A program made the position numbers and the translations under genes. Below the pieces are notes generated by a model. It worked only from the letters and a program-made list of their open reading frames with translations, was not told the DNA's origin and did not search any database. Positions 1 to 17,260 of a stretch of DNA of 64,000 bases are shown piece by piece. Source of the stretch: Prochlorococcus sp. AG-355-K03 (GTDB lineage: Bacteria > Cyanobacteriota > Cyanobacteriia > PCC-6307 > Cyanobiaceae); contig QCDS01000001.1 of assembly GCA_003278685.1 (NCBI GenBank), forward strand, positions 186,001 to 250,000. The letters are read 5' to 3'. Within the stretch, counting starts at the first letter, position 1, and each line of letters starts with the position of its first letter.

Positions 1-254
1 GTGGAATAGTAACTTTCCCAAAAGCATATGAAATTCATGAGTGTGCCAAAATAGTCCCAAATGATAAATACCTTATTGAAACAGACTCACCATTTTTAGC
101 TCCTGTCCCTCATAGGGGTAAAAGAAATGAACCTGCATTCGTTGAAAATGTTGCCAATTTTATGGCTGATTTAAGATCCACTGAATTAATTACAATTGCT
201 AAAGAGTCATCTAAGAATGCTGAAGATTTGTTTAAATTTGACTTGTTAAGTTGA
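1..254 (+). CDS. TatD family metal-dependent hydrolase, 3' end only
   Basis: The last 83 codons of a TatD/YcfH-type hydrolase are present, with the reading frame starting at base 3 and the TGA stop at 252-254. TatD proteins are metal-dependent TIM-barrel nucleases of the cytoplasm. The stretch IETDSPFLAP is the conserved C-terminal motif that carries a metal-binding Asp, and the following PHRGKRNEP is typical of the family. The 5' part lies outside the window. The gene points the same way as rpoB, from which it is separated by about 240 bases with no ORF that I can support. Confidence 0.88.
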   Translation, partial: GIVTFPKAYEIHECAKIVPNDKYLIETDSPFLAPVPHRGKRNEPAFVENVANFMADLRSTELITIAKESSKNAEDLFKFDLLS

Positions 255-491
255 CGTAGCAGCTGTTAATATAAGGAATTACTGGAATTTTTCTTAATTA
301 TTTGACTTTAACTTACACAGTTAATGATTTATCTATCAGCTTTAAATAAAATTTAATTCTTTTTATTAGATTGTTTTTTGTTGAAATCGAGATTTAACAG
401 TTGATCTCATATTAAGTGAAAAGTTAAAGAACTAATTATTAAGTAGATTAAAAGTAAATAGTTAAATCTCACAAAATCGCAGGTTTCTTGG

Positions 492-3400
492 ATGAGCAGT
501 AGCGCTTTACAGGTAGCAAAAACAGCTACTTATCTACCAGATTTAGTTGAAGTACAAAGAGCAAGCTTTAAATGGTTTTTGGAAAAAGGTTTAATAGAAG
601 AACTACAAAATTTTTCCCCCATTTCTGATTACACAGGTAAATTAGAATTACATTTTATCGGTGATGAATACAGGTTGAAAAGACCTAGGCATGATGTTGA
701 GGAAGCCAAAAGAAGAGATGCTACATTTGCATCTCAGATGTATGTAACTTGCAGGTTAATCAATAAAGAGACAGGGGAAATTAAAGAACAAGAAGTATTT
801 ATTGGCGAATTACCATTAATGACTGAAAGAGGAACTTTCATCATTAATGGTGCCGAAAGAGTTATTGTTAATCAAATTGTGCGAAGCCCTGGAGTATATT
901 TCAAAGATGAACTTGATAAAAATGGTCGAAGAACTTATAACGCTAGCGTTATTCCTAATAGAGGAGCATGGTTAAAATTCGAGACTGATAAAAATAATTT
1001 ACTTTATGTGAGAGTCGATAAAACTAGAAAAATTAATGCTCATGTTCTTATGAGAGCGATGGGTCTTTCAGATAATGATGTTGTTGATAAACTTAGGCAT
1101 CCCGAGTTTTATCAAAGCTCAATTGAGTCAGCTAATGACGAGGGTATAAATTCAGAAGATCAGGCATTACTTGAGCTATATAAGAAGCTACGTCCTGGTG
1201 AACCGCCTTCCGTTTCTGGCGGACAACAGCTTTTACACAGTAGATTTTTTGATCCCAAAAGATATGATTTAGGCCGAGTTGGTAGATATAAAATAAATAA
1301 AAAATTGAGACTCACCGTTCCAGACGATGTGAGAACACTTACCCATGAAGATGTTCTTTCTACCATTGACTATTTAATTAATCTAGAATTGGATATTGGC
1401 GGTGCTAGTTTGGATGACATTGACCACCTAGGTAATCGAAGGGTTAGATCTGTAGGAGAACTTCTTCAAAATCAAGTGAGGGTTGGACTTAATCGTTTAG
1501 AGAGAATTATCAAAGAAAGAATGACTGTTGGAGAAACAGATTCTCTAACTCCCGCTCAACTAGTCAATCCCAAACCTCTGGTAGCTGCAATAAAGGAATT
1601 TTTTGGCTCCAGTCAATTAAGTCAGTTCATGGATCAAACTAATCCTCTAGCTGAATTGACACACAAGAGAAGAATCTCAGCATTAGGCCCAGGAGGTTTA
1701 ACTAGAGAAAGAGCAGGCTTTGCGGTAAGGGATATACACCCTTCACATTATGGAAGATTATGCCCTATTGAGACTCCTGAAGGTCCGAATGCAGGACTTA
1801 TAAATTCATTAGCTACCCACGCAAGAGTTAACGAGTATGGGTTTATTGAAACGCCTTTTTGGGAAGTAAATGACGGTAAAGTTAATAAAATAGGTAATCC
1901 TGTTTATTTGTCTGCTGATTTAGAAGATGAATGTAGGGTGGCTCCAGGAGACGTTGCTACTGACAAGGACGGTAATATAATTGCAAATTTAATACCAGTT
2001 AGATATAGGCAAGATTTTGAAAAAGTTCCGCCTCATCAAGTTGATTATGTTCAGCTTTCTCCGGTTCAGGTAATTTCAGTTGCTACTTCACTTATTCCTT
2101 TCTTGGAACATGATGATGCTAATAGAGCTCTCATGGGATCAAATATGCAACGTCAAGCCGTTCCATTGCTCAGGCCAGAACGCCCTTTAGTTGGAACAGG
2201 TTTAGAATCTCAAGTTGCTAGAGATTCGGGGATGGTTCCCATAACAAAAGTTAATGGAACTGTATCTTACGTAGACGCTAATGAGATTGTCGTTAAAGAT
2301 GATGATGGTAATGAGCATTTTCACTATCTTCAGAAATATCAAAGATCAAATCAGGATACTTGCCTCAACCAAAGACCTATAGTGAAAATTGGAGAAAAAG
2401 TTATATCTGGGCAGGTGTTAGCAGATGGATCCGCATGTGAAGGAGGGGAAATAGCACTTGGTCAAAACGTTTTAATTGCTTACATGCCATGGGAGGGATA
2501 CAACTACGAAGATGCAATACTTGTGAGCGAGAGGATGGTAACTGATGATTTATATACTTCGGTACATATTGAAAAATATGAAATTGAAGCGAGACAAACG
2601 AAGCTAGGACCTGAAGAAATAACGAGAGAGATTCCAAATATCTCGGAAGAAAGCTTGAATAATCTCGATGAGATGGGAATTATTAGGATTGGTGCTTTTG
2701 TCGAGAGTGGAGATATTCTTGTAGGAAAAGTTACTCCTAAAGGGGAATCAGACCAACCACCTGAAGAAAAACTGTTAAGAGCTATTTTCGGTGAAAAGGC
2801 TCGAGATGTGAGAGATAATTCTCTCAGGGTACCTAAAACAGAAAAGGGAAGGGTTTTAGATGTTCGCATTTATACTAGAGAACAAGGTGATGAATTACCT
2901 CCGGGAGCCAACATGGTTGTTAGAGTTTATGTGGCTCAGAGAAGGAAAATTCAAGTAGGTGACAAAATGGCTGGGAGGCATGGAAATAAAGGAATTATTA
3001 GCAGAATCTTACCAAGAGAAGATATGCCTTATTTGCCTGATGGAACGCCTGTAGACATAGTTCTAAATCCTTTAGGAGTTCCAAGTAGGATGAATGTAGG
3101 TCAAGTTTTCGAATTATTAATGGGTTGGGCAGCCTCAAACTTAAATTGCCGGGTTAAAGTTGTTCCATTTGATGAAATGTATGGAGCTGAAAAATCACAT
3201 CAAACAGTTCAAGCCTTTTTAGAGGAAGCTTCAAAACAACCAGGTAAAGCATGGGTTTACAATCCTGAAGATCCTGGAAAGTTATTACTTAAAGATGGCA
3301 GAACAGGGGAACCCTTCGATCAGCCAGTTGCTGTTGGATACTCTCACTTCCTCAAATTAGTCCATTTGGTGGATGATAAAATTCATGCTAGATCTACTGG

Positions 3401-3785
3401 TCCTTATTCTTTAGTTACACAGCAACCGTTGGGTGGTAAAGCTCAGCAAGGTGGACAAAGGCTTGGAGAAATGGAAGTGTGGGCTCTTGAAGCTTATGGA
3501 GCCGCTTATACTCTTCAGGAATTGTTAACAGTTAAATCTGATGATATGCAGGGAAGAAATGAAGCGCTTAATGCAATTGTAAAAGGAAAACCTATCCCAA
3601 GGCCTGGTACTCCTGAGTCATTTAAAGTTCTTATGAGAGAATTACAATCTCTGGGCTTGGATATAGGGGTTTATACAGATGAAGGAAAAGAGGTTGATTT
3701 AATGCAAGATATAAATCCTAGAAGGAATACTCCATCAAGACCGACTTACGAATCACTTGGAACCTCAGAATATGAGGAAGATTAA
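492..3785 (+). CDS. rpoB: RNA polymerase beta subunit
   Basis: The gene encodes the beta subunit of bacterial RNA polymerase, 1097 residues, the usual cyanobacterial length. [16 protein letters not shown] near residue 421 is the highly conserved region around the rifampicin pocket, and [18 protein letters not shown] near residue 985 is the C-terminal region that contacts RpoC. The ATG at 492 is the only sensible start, since conserved RpoB sequence begins within about 15 residues. The gene opens a three-gene operon with rpoC1 (38-base gap) and rpoC2. The 237 bases upstream presumably hold the operon promoter, but I cannot pick a convincing -35/-10 pair there. Confidence 0.99.
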   Translation: MSSSALQVAKTATYLPDLVEVQRASFKWFLEKGLIEELQNFSPISDYTGKLELHFIGDEYRLKRPRHDVEEAKRRDATFASQMYVTCRLINKETGEIKEQEVFIGELPLMTERGTFIINGAERVIVNQIVRSPGVYFKDELDKNGRRTYNASVIPNRGAWLKFETDKNNLLYVRVDKTRKINAHVLMRAMGLSDNDVVDKLRHPEFYQSSIESANDEGINSEDQALLELYKKLRPGEPPSVSGGQQLLHSRFFDPKRYDLGRVGRYKINKKLRLTVPDDVRTLTHEDVLSTIDYLINLELDIGGASLDDIDHLGNRRVRSVGELLQNQVRVGLNRLERIIKERMTVGETDSLTPAQLVNPKPLVAAIKEFFGSSQLSQFMDQTNPLAELTHKRRISALGPGGLTRERAGFAVRDIHPSHYGRLCPIETPEGPNAGLINSLATHARVNEYGFIETPFWEVNDGKVNKIGNPVYLSADLEDECRVAPGDVATDKDGNIIANLIPVRYRQDFEKVPPHQVDYVQLSPVQVISVATSLIPFLEHDDANRALMGSNMQRQAVPLLRPERPLVGTGLESQVARDSGMVPITKVNGTVSYVDANEIVVKDDDGNEHFHYLQKYQRSNQDTCLNQRPIVKIGEKVISGQVLADGSACEGGEIALGQNVLIAYMPWEGYNYEDAILVSERMVTDDLYTSVHIEKYEIEARQTKLGPEEITREIPNISEESLNNLDEMGIIRIGAFVESGDILVGKVTPKGESDQPPEEKLLRAIFGEKARDVRDNSLRVPKTEKGRVLDVRIYTREQGDELPPGANMVVRVYVAQRRKIQVGDKMAGRHGNKGIISRILPREDMPYLPDGTPVDIVLNPLGVPSRMNVGQVFELLMGWAASNLNCRVKVVPFDEMYGAEKSHQTVQAFLEEASKQPGKAWVYNPEDPGKLLLKDGRTGEPFDQPVAVGYSHFLKLVHLVDDKIHARSTGPYSLVTQQPLGGKAQQGGQRLGEMEVWALEAYGAAYTLQELLTVKSDDMQGRNEALNAIVKGKPIPRPGTPESFKVLMRELQSLGLDIGVYTDEGKEVDLMQDINPRRNTPSRPTYESLGTSEYEED

Positions 3786-3796
3786 ATACCCAATGA

Positions 3797-9863
<6,067 letters not shown>

Positions 9864-9914
9864 ATATGATCTATTATTATTTTTAGTGACTAGAATAAAT
9901 TTTTAAATTTGTAA

Positions 9915-10070
<156 letters not shown>

Positions 10071-10087
10071 AAATAGTTTCGAAATAA

Positions 10088-11146
<1,059 letters not shown>

Positions 11147-11215
11147 TATTATCTAAAAACAATTTTTTAAAAGTCTCTTAAACAGGTTATTATTGACTTA
11201 ATTAATATTGATTCT

Positions 11216-11341
11216 TTGGGTTTTATTAAGACAAAAATTTTACCTTTCGCTATCGTCGCACTTTTTGGGATTGCTTTCTTTGCAGTTAGTGCAAGAATTT
11301 GGTTACCAGGAGATATGATGTCGCCTGCCCCCATTAATTAA
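11216..11341 (+). CDS. Single-pass membrane microprotein, possibly NDH-1 subunit NdhP
   Basis: This 41-codon ORF starts with TTG and ends 18 bases before the next gene. The protein has a basic N-terminus, one membrane helix at about residues 9-26, and then the sequence SARIWLPGDMMSPAP, which looks conserved and not random. Size and topology resemble the small single-helix subunits of thylakoid complexes. From memory the closest match is NdhP of the cyanobacterial NDH-1 complex, about 42-44 residues, but I cannot confirm this by alignment. The ORF has no ATG, so the exact start is uncertain. Confidence 0.5.
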   Translation: MGFIKTKILPFAIVALFGIAFFAVSARIWLPGDMMSPAPIN

Positions 11342-11359
11342 TATTTTTAGTTTTTTATA

Positions 11360-12127
11360 ATGACAAAAAATAGGGATCCTAAGAAAGAAAGCCTAGCTGA
11401 AATAGCAGTTGATCCAGATGTTTTAGCCAGAGAATTGGCTTTAGAGATAGAAATAGATCCATTAGAGCAAATCGATGAAGATGTTTTTTCAAAAAATTTA
11501 AATATTACTCAAGAGTGTGATGAAGCTTTAAAAATGCTCAAAGGCAATAGAGAAGAGAGAATACAAGGCTTAAGAGTATTCTGTGAGTATAGAGATCAAA
11601 GATCCTTCCCTCTTTTATTACCATTACTTGATCAACCTTGCCCTGTTGAAAGAATGAGTGCGGTATATGCTTTAGGTCGTAATCCATGCCCTAGCGCAGT
11701 CCAAAAACTTGTCAGTCTTTTGAAGACTGATGACAATGCTTATGTCAGAAGAGCGACTGCATGGAGTTTAGCTAATTATGATAATCAAATTGTTTTAGAA
11801 CCATTAATAAATGCTTTAAAGAATGATGTGGCTGCAGTAAGGTTATGGTCATCAAGCTCTTTAGCTGAAATTGGAAATGTTTCTTTCGATAACGCTCAAT
11901 TAGCAGCAGAACAACTTTTAATAAGTTTAAAGATAGATAATGAATCAGGTGTACGAAGTAATTGTATTTGGTCATTGTGTAGATTATACGAAAAATTAAA
12001 TAACACATTTCAAGAAAGCTTTGTTGATGAATGTACCAAGATAGCCCTTTTTGATAAAGAGCCATCAGTTATGGAAGAAGCAAAAACTGCCCTTGATTCA
12101 ATGGGGATGCAAGGTTTTTATAATTAA
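11360..12127 (+). CDS. HEAT-repeat protein (PBS-lyase HEAT-like)
   Basis: The 255-residue protein contains several HEAT-like repeats from about residue 55 onward, each an amphipathic helix pair with patterns such as ERMSAVYALGRNP, YVRRATAWSLANYDN and AVRLWSSSSLAEIGN. The family includes phycobilin lyase-like and regulatory scaffold proteins. The N-terminal 50 residues are acidic. Nothing in the window suggests phycobilisome genes, so a lyase role should not be assumed; a protein-binding scaffold is the safer description. The function is unknown. Confidence 0.8.
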   Translation: MTKNRDPKKESLAEIAVDPDVLARELALEIEIDPLEQIDEDVFSKNLNITQECDEALKMLKGNREERIQGLRVFCEYRDQRSFPLLLPLLDQPCPVERMSAVYALGRNPCPSAVQKLVSLLKTDDNAYVRRATAWSLANYDNQIVLEPLINALKNDVAAVRLWSSSSLAEIGNVSFDNAQLAAEQLLISLKIDNESGVRSNCIWSLCRLYEKLNNTFQESFVDECTKIALFDKEPSVMEEAKTALDSMGMQGFYN

Positions 12128-12274
12128 AATCTTAATTTTTTTACCAGAAAGCTACATAACAAATTAATTTATTAGATATTCAATATAAAAATTAAAATTA
12201 ATTAACTTGTACCAACTGAAACAAAATATTTTCGTTATTCTATATAAAGTAAAAGTACTCAGTACTTGAGTTTA

Positions 12275-12484
12275 ATGCCTCAAAAAACATTGAGATTCAA
12301 AATTCATCAAGACGGAAGAGTTGAAGAGACTGTTGAGGGATTTATTGGTAATTCATGCAATGAAGCTACAAAAAATCTCGAAAATGCTCTTGGTAAAGTA
12401 ACAGTCAAGAATAAAAGATCTGATGCTTTCATCTCTAATGAAAACTTAAAACAATTAAACAACGAATCTAATGTCACATTTTAG
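12275..12484 (+). CDS. DUF2997 protein, 69 aa
   Basis: This small soluble protein has the opening KTLRFKIHQDGRVEETVEGFIGNSCNEATKNLE, typical of DUF2997, which is found next to ycf35 in cyanobacteria and some plastids. I chose the ATG at 12275 over an in-frame TTG nine bases upstream because it is the stronger codon and lies at the conserved N-terminus. The last 14 bases overlap the start of ycf35 in another frame, so the two are almost certainly translated together. The biochemical function is unknown. Confidence 0.82.
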   Translation: MPQKTLRFKIHQDGRVEETVEGFIGNSCNEATKNLENALGKVTVKNKRSDAFISNENLKQLNNESNVTF

Positions 12485-12863
12485 TACAATCAAAACCCAG
12501 CTCAAAGAAGCAGAGCCATTGATTAAGGCCTTAAAAAATCTTGGTTATACTTTAAATCAAGAAGAAAAGTTCATAAAGGGTTATAGAGGTAAGTTTACAG
12601 CTGTTGATATAAGCATGAATTTACCCAGTGACACTAAAGTTGGATTTAAATGGGACAAAAATTCAAATGCTTATGAATTAGTTACTGACCTTGATCTTTG
12701 GAAATTCGAGATCCCAGTTGAAAGATTTATTTCTAAAGTCACTCAAATGTATGCCTACCATACAATTATTTCAAAAACCAATGAAGATGGATATCAAGTT
12801 GTAGAACAAAAAAACAAAAATGATGGTTCTATCGAGTTGGTTTTGACCAAGTGGGATAACTAA
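12471..12863 (+). CDS. ycf35: Ycf35 family protein (DUF1257)
   Basis: The 130-residue protein begins MSHFSTIKTQLK and continues with LIKALKNLGY and a GYRGK motif, the usual layout of Ycf35/DUF1257, a family conserved in cyanobacteria and red-lineage plastids. The family role is not established. It overlaps the DUF2997 gene upstream by 14 bases and is followed after 9 bases by a ferredoxin gene, so the three probably share one transcript. Confidence 0.88.
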   Translation: MSHFSTIKTQLKEAEPLIKALKNLGYTLNQEEKFIKGYRGKFTAVDISMNLPSDTKVGFKWDKNSNAYELVTDLDLWKFEIPVERFISKVTQMYAYHTIISKTNEDGYQVVEQKNKNDGSIELVLTKWDN

Positions 12864-12872
12864 TATCAGAAT

Positions 12873-13232
12873 ATGGATTTTATAGATCCATTTGATAATC
12901 TTGAAGAGAATACTGAAATTACAGGCTGGGAGCCTGTATTAGGTGGACAGTTAGCAGAAAAAGCTGTTTGGGTTGATGAGGCTAAATGTATTGGTTGCCA
13001 ATATTGTGTACACGTAGCTTCTAACACTTTTATGGTTGATGAATTTCATGGTAGAAGTAGAGCTATTAGGCAAGATGGAGATAGTTCTGATGTTATACAA
13101 GAAGCGATAGATACATGTCCTGTGGATTGTATTCACTGGGTGGATTTTGAAGAATTGGATGATTTGGAAAATAGTCTCGATAGGGATATGTTTCAATCAT
13201 TTGGAAAACCACCAAGAATGAATAAGCATTAA
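12873..13232 (+). CDS. [4Fe-4S] ferredoxin domain protein
   Basis: The 119-residue protein carries a single iron-sulfur site. Cysteines 39, 42 and 45 (CIGCQYC) and C82 in TCPVDC are the likely ligands; C86 is extra. The N-terminal 35 residues and the C-terminal 30 are additional to a minimal ferredoxin. The arrangement matches the cyanobacterial and plant ferredoxins that may occur fused to J domains. It lies between ycf35 and an aldo/keto reductase gene that starts 10 bases later, so it may supply electrons to that enzyme. That pairing is inference. Confidence 0.88.
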   Translation: MDFIDPFDNLEENTEITGWEPVLGGQLAEKAVWVDEAKCIGCQYCVHVASNTFMVDEFHGRSRAIRQDGDSSDVIQEAIDTCPVDCIHWVDFEELDDLENSLDRDMFQSFGKPPRMNKH

Positions 13233-13242
13233 TTGGTAGAAG

Positions 13243-14436
13243 ATGCAGTATCGGAGATTTGGTCGAACTAATCTAAAAATTCCTATTTTGTCTTTAGGAG
13301 GCATGAGATTTCAAAAAAGTTGGGATCAATTAGATTTCTCTGCAATTTCATATGAAGAGCAAAATAAACTAGAGAATATTTTAAATCTGGCAAATAAATA
13401 TGGCTTAAGTCATGTAGAAACTGCCAAGTATTATGGAACTTCAGAGGCGCAATTAGGGATGGGTTTTAAAAATACTAATAAAATCCCAAATATTATTCAA
13501 ACAAAGATTCCTCCAAATAATGATCCGACAATTTTTGAGAAAGACGTTTTAACAAGTATTGAAAAATTGAAAGTTAAAAAAATTGATCTGTTAGCAATAC
13601 ATGGTATTAATACAAAGGAACATTTGCATCAGGCTGTTCGAGATGGGGGTTGTATTGATATTTTGCGGAATTTTCAAAAAGAAAATTTAATTGGATTTAT
13701 TGGATTTTCAACTCATGGCAAATCTTCGCTTATTGAAAAGGCCATATCAACAAACTTATTTGATTATGTTAATTTGCACTGGTATTACATTAATCAAGAA
13801 AATACAAAGGTTATTAATTTAGCAAATAAGTTTGATCTTGGGGTTTTCATAATAAGCCCTACTGATAAAGGGGGACATCTTCATACTCCCTCAAAAAAAA
13901 TGTTAGAACTTTGTAGTCCGCTTCATCCTATAGTTTTTAATGATCTTTTTTGCTTAAGGAACCAAAATGTCCACACTCTCAGTGTGGGCGTTGCACAAGA
14001 GTCAGATTTTGATCTTCATTTAGAAGCGGTCTCTTTGTTATCAGAAACTGAACATTATGTACCAAAAATAGTAAATAGATTAAGGGAGGAATCGATCAAT
14101 GCTTTAGGTTTAGAATGGTATCAAAATTGGAATAGAAATTTACCGAGTTGGGAATATACCCCTGGAAATATTAATATCCCCATTCTGATTTGGCTTTCAA
14201 ATTTAATAGATTGGTTGGATATGGAGGGATTTGCAAGAGCTAGATATCAATTGCTTGGGAATGGAAGTCATTGGTTTCCAGGATGTAACGCCAATTTATT
14301 AGATGTGGATATTTCCGAAGGCCAATTATTAAAAGTTTTAGAAGGCCATATAAATCCAAAAAAAGTTATAAGAAAATTAAGAACTTTAAAAGAAAAGTTT
14401 GGAGATAAATCTGCTAAAAGATTATCAAAAAAATAA
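13243..14436 (+). CDS. Aldo/keto reductase family oxidoreductase
   Basis: The 397-residue protein starts MQYRRFGRTNLKIPILSLGGMRF, the usual strand-1 region of aldo/keto reductases, and resembles the COG1453 group of predicted oxidoreductases. The catalytic tetrad positions appear as ETAKYYG (Tyr present, with Glu where most members have Asp), QTKIP (Lys) and AIHG (His). COG1453 members often have a C-terminal ferredoxin domain; here the C-terminal 130 residues show no cysteine cluster, while a separate ferredoxin is encoded just upstream. The substrate is unknown. Confidence 0.85.
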   Translation: MQYRRFGRTNLKIPILSLGGMRFQKSWDQLDFSAISYEEQNKLENILNLANKYGLSHVETAKYYGTSEAQLGMGFKNTNKIPNIIQTKIPPNNDPTIFEKDVLTSIEKLKVKKIDLLAIHGINTKEHLHQAVRDGGCIDILRNFQKENLIGFIGFSTHGKSSLIEKAISTNLFDYVNLHWYYINQENTKVINLANKFDLGVFIISPTDKGGHLHTPSKKMLELCSPLHPIVFNDLFCLRNQNVHTLSVGVAQESDFDLHLEAVSLLSETEHYVPKIVNRLREESINALGLEWYQNWNRNLPSWEYTPGNINIPILIWLSNLIDWLDMEGFARARYQLLGNGSHWFPGCNANLLDVDISEGQLLKVLEGHINPKKVIRKLRTLKEKFGDKSAKRLSKK

Positions 14437-14438
14437 TT

Positions 14439-15179
14439 TCATAATGGATTTTTCTCAGGTTTACCAACTTTTCTTGGGTATATTTCAGGGCAAAAATTTT
14501 TAGGTTGAATAAGAATAACATTTCTGGTGCCTTTACTTTTTGGCAATAAAATATTCTTTTTCTCTTTAAATTTACCTTCTAATATTTCTAAAGTTTTATC
14601 TAGATTTTTACTTTCTTCATCAGTCCATTTCCCGCAATATAAAACTCCTAATCCTTCTTTTTTTAGCATCGGTAATATATATTCTGAAACTGTTGATGGA
14701 TTACTCACCGCTCTAGTAGTAGCTATATGGAAACTATTTCTCATTAATGATTGATGGGCTAAATTTTCAATACGATCATTGATTACATGAATATTATTTT
14801 TGAAATTGATCTCTTTAATTAAGGTTTTTAATGCATCTGTTTTCTTTTTGGAAGAATCAACTAAGTATATTTCTGAAGTGGGATGAATTATGGCATAAGC
14901 TAAACCAGGGAAGCCACAGCCAGATCCAATATCTAAAAATTTTTTATTATCAAAATTAAAATTCAGGAAAGTTTTAAAGGGCCAAATACTGTCAAAAACT
15001 TGAGATACCCAATAATCATCCCCATTAATTAATCTTGTTAAGTTGGTTTTATTATTTAATTCTTTAATTTTAATTTGCAATTCTTGAAACATAATTATCT
15101 CCTCTTCTGTTATTAAGGAAAAAATTTCTTCTGGAATGTTTAGTTTTTTCATTTCGTTATAAATATAAATTTTTGCCAT
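14439..15179 (-). CDS. rsmG: 16S rRNA (guanine-527-N7) methyltransferase RsmG
   Basis: The 246-residue protein is the GidB/RsmG enzyme that makes m7G527 in 16S rRNA. DIGSGCGFPGLAYAI near residue 100 is the SAM-binding loop with the FPG characteristic of RsmG, and TTRAVS lies in the conserved second half. The ATG at 15179 gives an N-terminal MAKIYIYNE extension; a second ATG eight codons later is an alternative start. The gene is convergent with the aldo/keto reductase gene, whose stop lies 2 bases away, and diverges from the J-domain gene. Confidence 0.96.
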   Translation of the reverse strand: MAKIYIYNEMKKLNIPEEIFSLITEEEIIMFQELQIKIKELNNKTNLTRLINGDDYWVSQVFDSIWPFKTFLNFNFDNKKFLDIGSGCGFPGLAYAIIHPTSEIYLVDSSKKKTDALKTLIKEINFKNNIHVINDRIENLAHQSLMRNSFHIATTRAVSNPSTVSEYILPMLKKEGLGVLYCGKWTDEESKNLDKTLEILEGKFKEKKNILLPKSKGTRNVILIQPKNFCPEIYPRKVGKPEKNPL

Positions 15180-15241
15180 TCATTAAATACATTCTATTTA
15201 TTAAAAATTTATTAGAATTACAATATTAATAAAAGATTATT

Positions 15242-15676
15242 TTGAAAGAGGAAATTTCTTATTACAAAATTTTAGGTGTAGATGAAAATGCCTCAAATCA
15301 TGAATTAAGAAAGGCATTTTGCAAACTGTCCATTGAGTTGCATCCTGATACAACTTCTTTAGAAATAGACGAAGCTAAAAGTAAATTCCAAGAAGTTTTG
15401 GAAGCTTATGAAAATTTGAATAATAATAATTTGAGGAAAATATATGATGACAAATTAAAAGAAAAATTTAGAAGTAAGAATAAAGTTTTCAATAGTTTAA
15501 TAATCGATTCAAAAAATCAAAATTTAGTAGAGAATAGAAGACCTTTTTCAAGTGGAGAATTGTTTTCGTTATTGCTTTTATTTATTATCATTTCAATTAG
15601 CTTGATTTGTTCAATTTTTATTGCCTCTTTTACTGGCAAAGAATTAGATACAATACCTATCTGGTTAGTAAAGTAA
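15242..15676 (+). CDS. J-domain (DnaJ-like) membrane-anchored protein
   Basis: The 144-residue protein has an N-terminal J domain at about residues 5-72, including the HPD motif in ELHPDTTS that stimulates Hsp70 ATPase. No Gly/Phe region or zinc finger follows, so this is a type III J protein. A hydrophobic segment at about residues 105-128 probably anchors it in a membrane with the J domain in the cytoplasm. The start is TTG. Its Hsp70 partner is not evident; a divergent Hsp70 homologue is encoded at 52757-54325. Confidence 0.9.
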   Translation: MKEEISYYKILGVDENASNHELRKAFCKLSIELHPDTTSLEIDEAKSKFQEVLEAYENLNNNNLRKIYDDKLKEKFRSKNKVFNSLIIDSKNQNLVENRRPFSSGELFSLLLLFIIISISLICSIFIASFTGKELDTIPIWLVK

Positions 15677-15692
15677 TAATCTTAAAAAGTCT

Positions 15693-15950
15693 GTGAATCT
15701 TTCAAAAAAACCTATCAACCAACATTCACTTCAATCATTGGAATTGTGGCTAACTGATTTAGGTGCAGTGAAGGATGTTAAAAATCCATCTAAATGGTAC
15801 CTATTACTTTCTAATTGGAATGCAACTATTCGTTTTGAACAAGAAGATTTAAGTGTTATCTGGGAAAGTGAAGGAAAAGAAACTAAAAGACTATTTTCCT
15901 ATTGCATTAATAGAGAAGATGTGGAAAATGCAATACTGCAGGGGCCTTAA
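15693..15950 (+). CDS. DUF3143 protein
   Basis: The 85-residue protein matches the cyanobacterial DUF3143 family. The pattern QSLELWLTDLGA, then a tryptophan-rich WYLLLSNWNATIRFEQEDL, is characteristic. It starts with GTG 16 bases after the J-domain gene, an adjacency I believe recurs in cyanobacteria, which would suggest co-transcription. The function is unknown. It converges on bioA, whose stop lies 8 bases away. Confidence 0.8.
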   Translation: MNLSKKPINQHSLQSLELWLTDLGAVKDVKNPSKWYLLLSNWNATIRFEQEDLSVIWESEGKETKRLFSYCINREDVENAILQGP

Positions 15951-15958
15951 ATTTCTAT

Positions 15959-17260
15959 CTACAGATTGTCTAATATTTGCCTTATTACCCAGTAACTTTT
16001 TTCTAATTGATCATCAGTTATACAGAGAGGTGGCAAGAGGTAAATAACATTCCCGAGGGGTCTAATAAATAAACCTTGCTCCATTGCAAGATTCTTTATT
16101 TCTTTCCCAATATTATTGAAGTAACCTTTTTTGTTCCCAATATCTAAATCGAATGCAGCAATTGTGCCGGATACCCTTATCTTTTTTATGTAAGGTAAAT
16201 TTTCAAATTTAATTAAATGAGATAAATGTTTTTCTTCAAATGAAAGGTATTTGTGTGGTTCTTTCTCTAATAAATCAAGGCTAGCGTTTGCCGCAGCACA
16301 ACCTAAAGGATTAGCAGTAAAACTATGCCCATGCCAAAAAGTTTTTTTTGGGCAATCATCAATAAACGATTGAAAAATTTTTTCTTTACATAAAGTTATT
16401 CCCATAGGTAAAAAACCACCAGTTAAGCCTTTTGAAATACTTATTAAATCAGGAATGATGTTGGCTTTTTGAAAGGCAAAAAGGCTTCCACATCTTCCAA
16501 AACCAGTTAATACTTCATCTGCAATTAATAAAGAATTATTATTTTTTATAGTTTCTGAAACTTTTTTAATAAACTGAGGTCTAACCATATTCATGCCTCC
16601 TGCGCCTTGAACTAGTGGCTCAAGAATAACTGCTACTGTGGGAGTTTTTAGAAGAGCTTCTAATTTTTGGATCGCCTCACTCTCTTTGTTTTCTACCTTT
16701 TCGTCATTTATCCAAGTTGAGGGCCATGGCACTCTCCTAACTGGGAACATAAGATTATCGAAATTCTCATTAAAAATATTTCTTTCTCCTAAAGCCATTG
16801 CTCCAAATGTATCGCCATGATATGCACCATCAAAAGCTACTATTTGAGATCTTGTCTCTCCTCTATTTTGCCATGATTGGAAGGCAATTTTTAAAGCTAC
16901 CTCCACTGCAGTAGAACCGTTATCAGAAAAGAATAATCTTTCTAGTCTTGTTAATCTACTAAGTCTCTCTGCTAATTTTTTTGCCTGTGGATGTAAAAAA
17001 TCAGCAAATATAACTTGCTCAAGATTTTTTGCTTGATTGAAAATTGCATCCGCAATATATTCGTTACTATGGCCATGAAGAGTTACCCACCAACTACTAA
17101 TTGCGTCAATTAGCTCTTTTTTAGGATCTTTAGTAAATAGAAGAGCATCCTTACCATGAGTTACTTCTATTTGTGGTTTGCTGGTATTTATTTGTGTAAA
17201 AGGTGGCCAAATATTTGGATGCCAAGCTTGATTTGGAGATTCTGAATCCAAAGGTTTCAT
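15959..17260 (-). CDS. bioA: Adenosylmethionine-8-amino-7-oxononanoate aminotransferase
   Basis: This 433-residue class III aminotransferase makes 7,8-diaminopelargonic acid from KAPA in biotin synthesis. The PLP lysine is K277 in SISKGLTGG, and the cofactor Asp lies in IADEVLTGFGR near residue 248. SSWWVTLHGHSN near residue 55 is the BioA-type substrate-binding region, which separates it from other class III enzymes. It is the last gene of the minus-strand operon bioF-bioK-bioC-bioD-bioA and abuts bioD with no gap. Confidence 0.96.
   Translation of the reverse strand: MKPLDSESPNQAWHPNIWPPFTQINTSKPQIEVTHGKDALLFTKDPKKELIDAISSWWVTLHGHSNEYIADAIFNQAKNLEQVIFADFLHPQAKKLAERLSRLTRLERLFFSDNGSTAVEVALKIAFQSWQNRGETRSQIVAFDGAYHGDTFGAMALGERNIFNENFDNLMFPVRRVPWPSTWINDEKVENKESEAIQKLEALLKTPTVAVILEPLVQGAGGMNMVRPQFIKKVSETIKNNNSLLIADEVLTGFGRCGSLFAFQKANIIPDLISISKGLTGGFLPMGITLCKEKIFQSFIDDCPKKTFWHGHSFTANPLGCAAANASLDLLEKEPHKYLSFEEKHLSHLIKFENLPYIKKIRVSGTIAAFDLDIGNKKGYFNNIGKEIKNLAMEQGLFIRPLGNVIYLLPPLCITDDQLEKSYWVIRQILDNL

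Noticed and set aside
11360-12127. Annotation as a phycobilin lyase from the HEAT repeats
   Set aside because: HEAT repeats alone do not define a lyase, and no phycobiliprotein gene is in the window.
13966-13990. Inverted repeat CCACACTC-T-CAGTGTGG-like inside the aldo/keto reductase gene
   Set aside because: It is a short palindrome in the middle of a good coding frame with no T-run, so it is most likely incidental.
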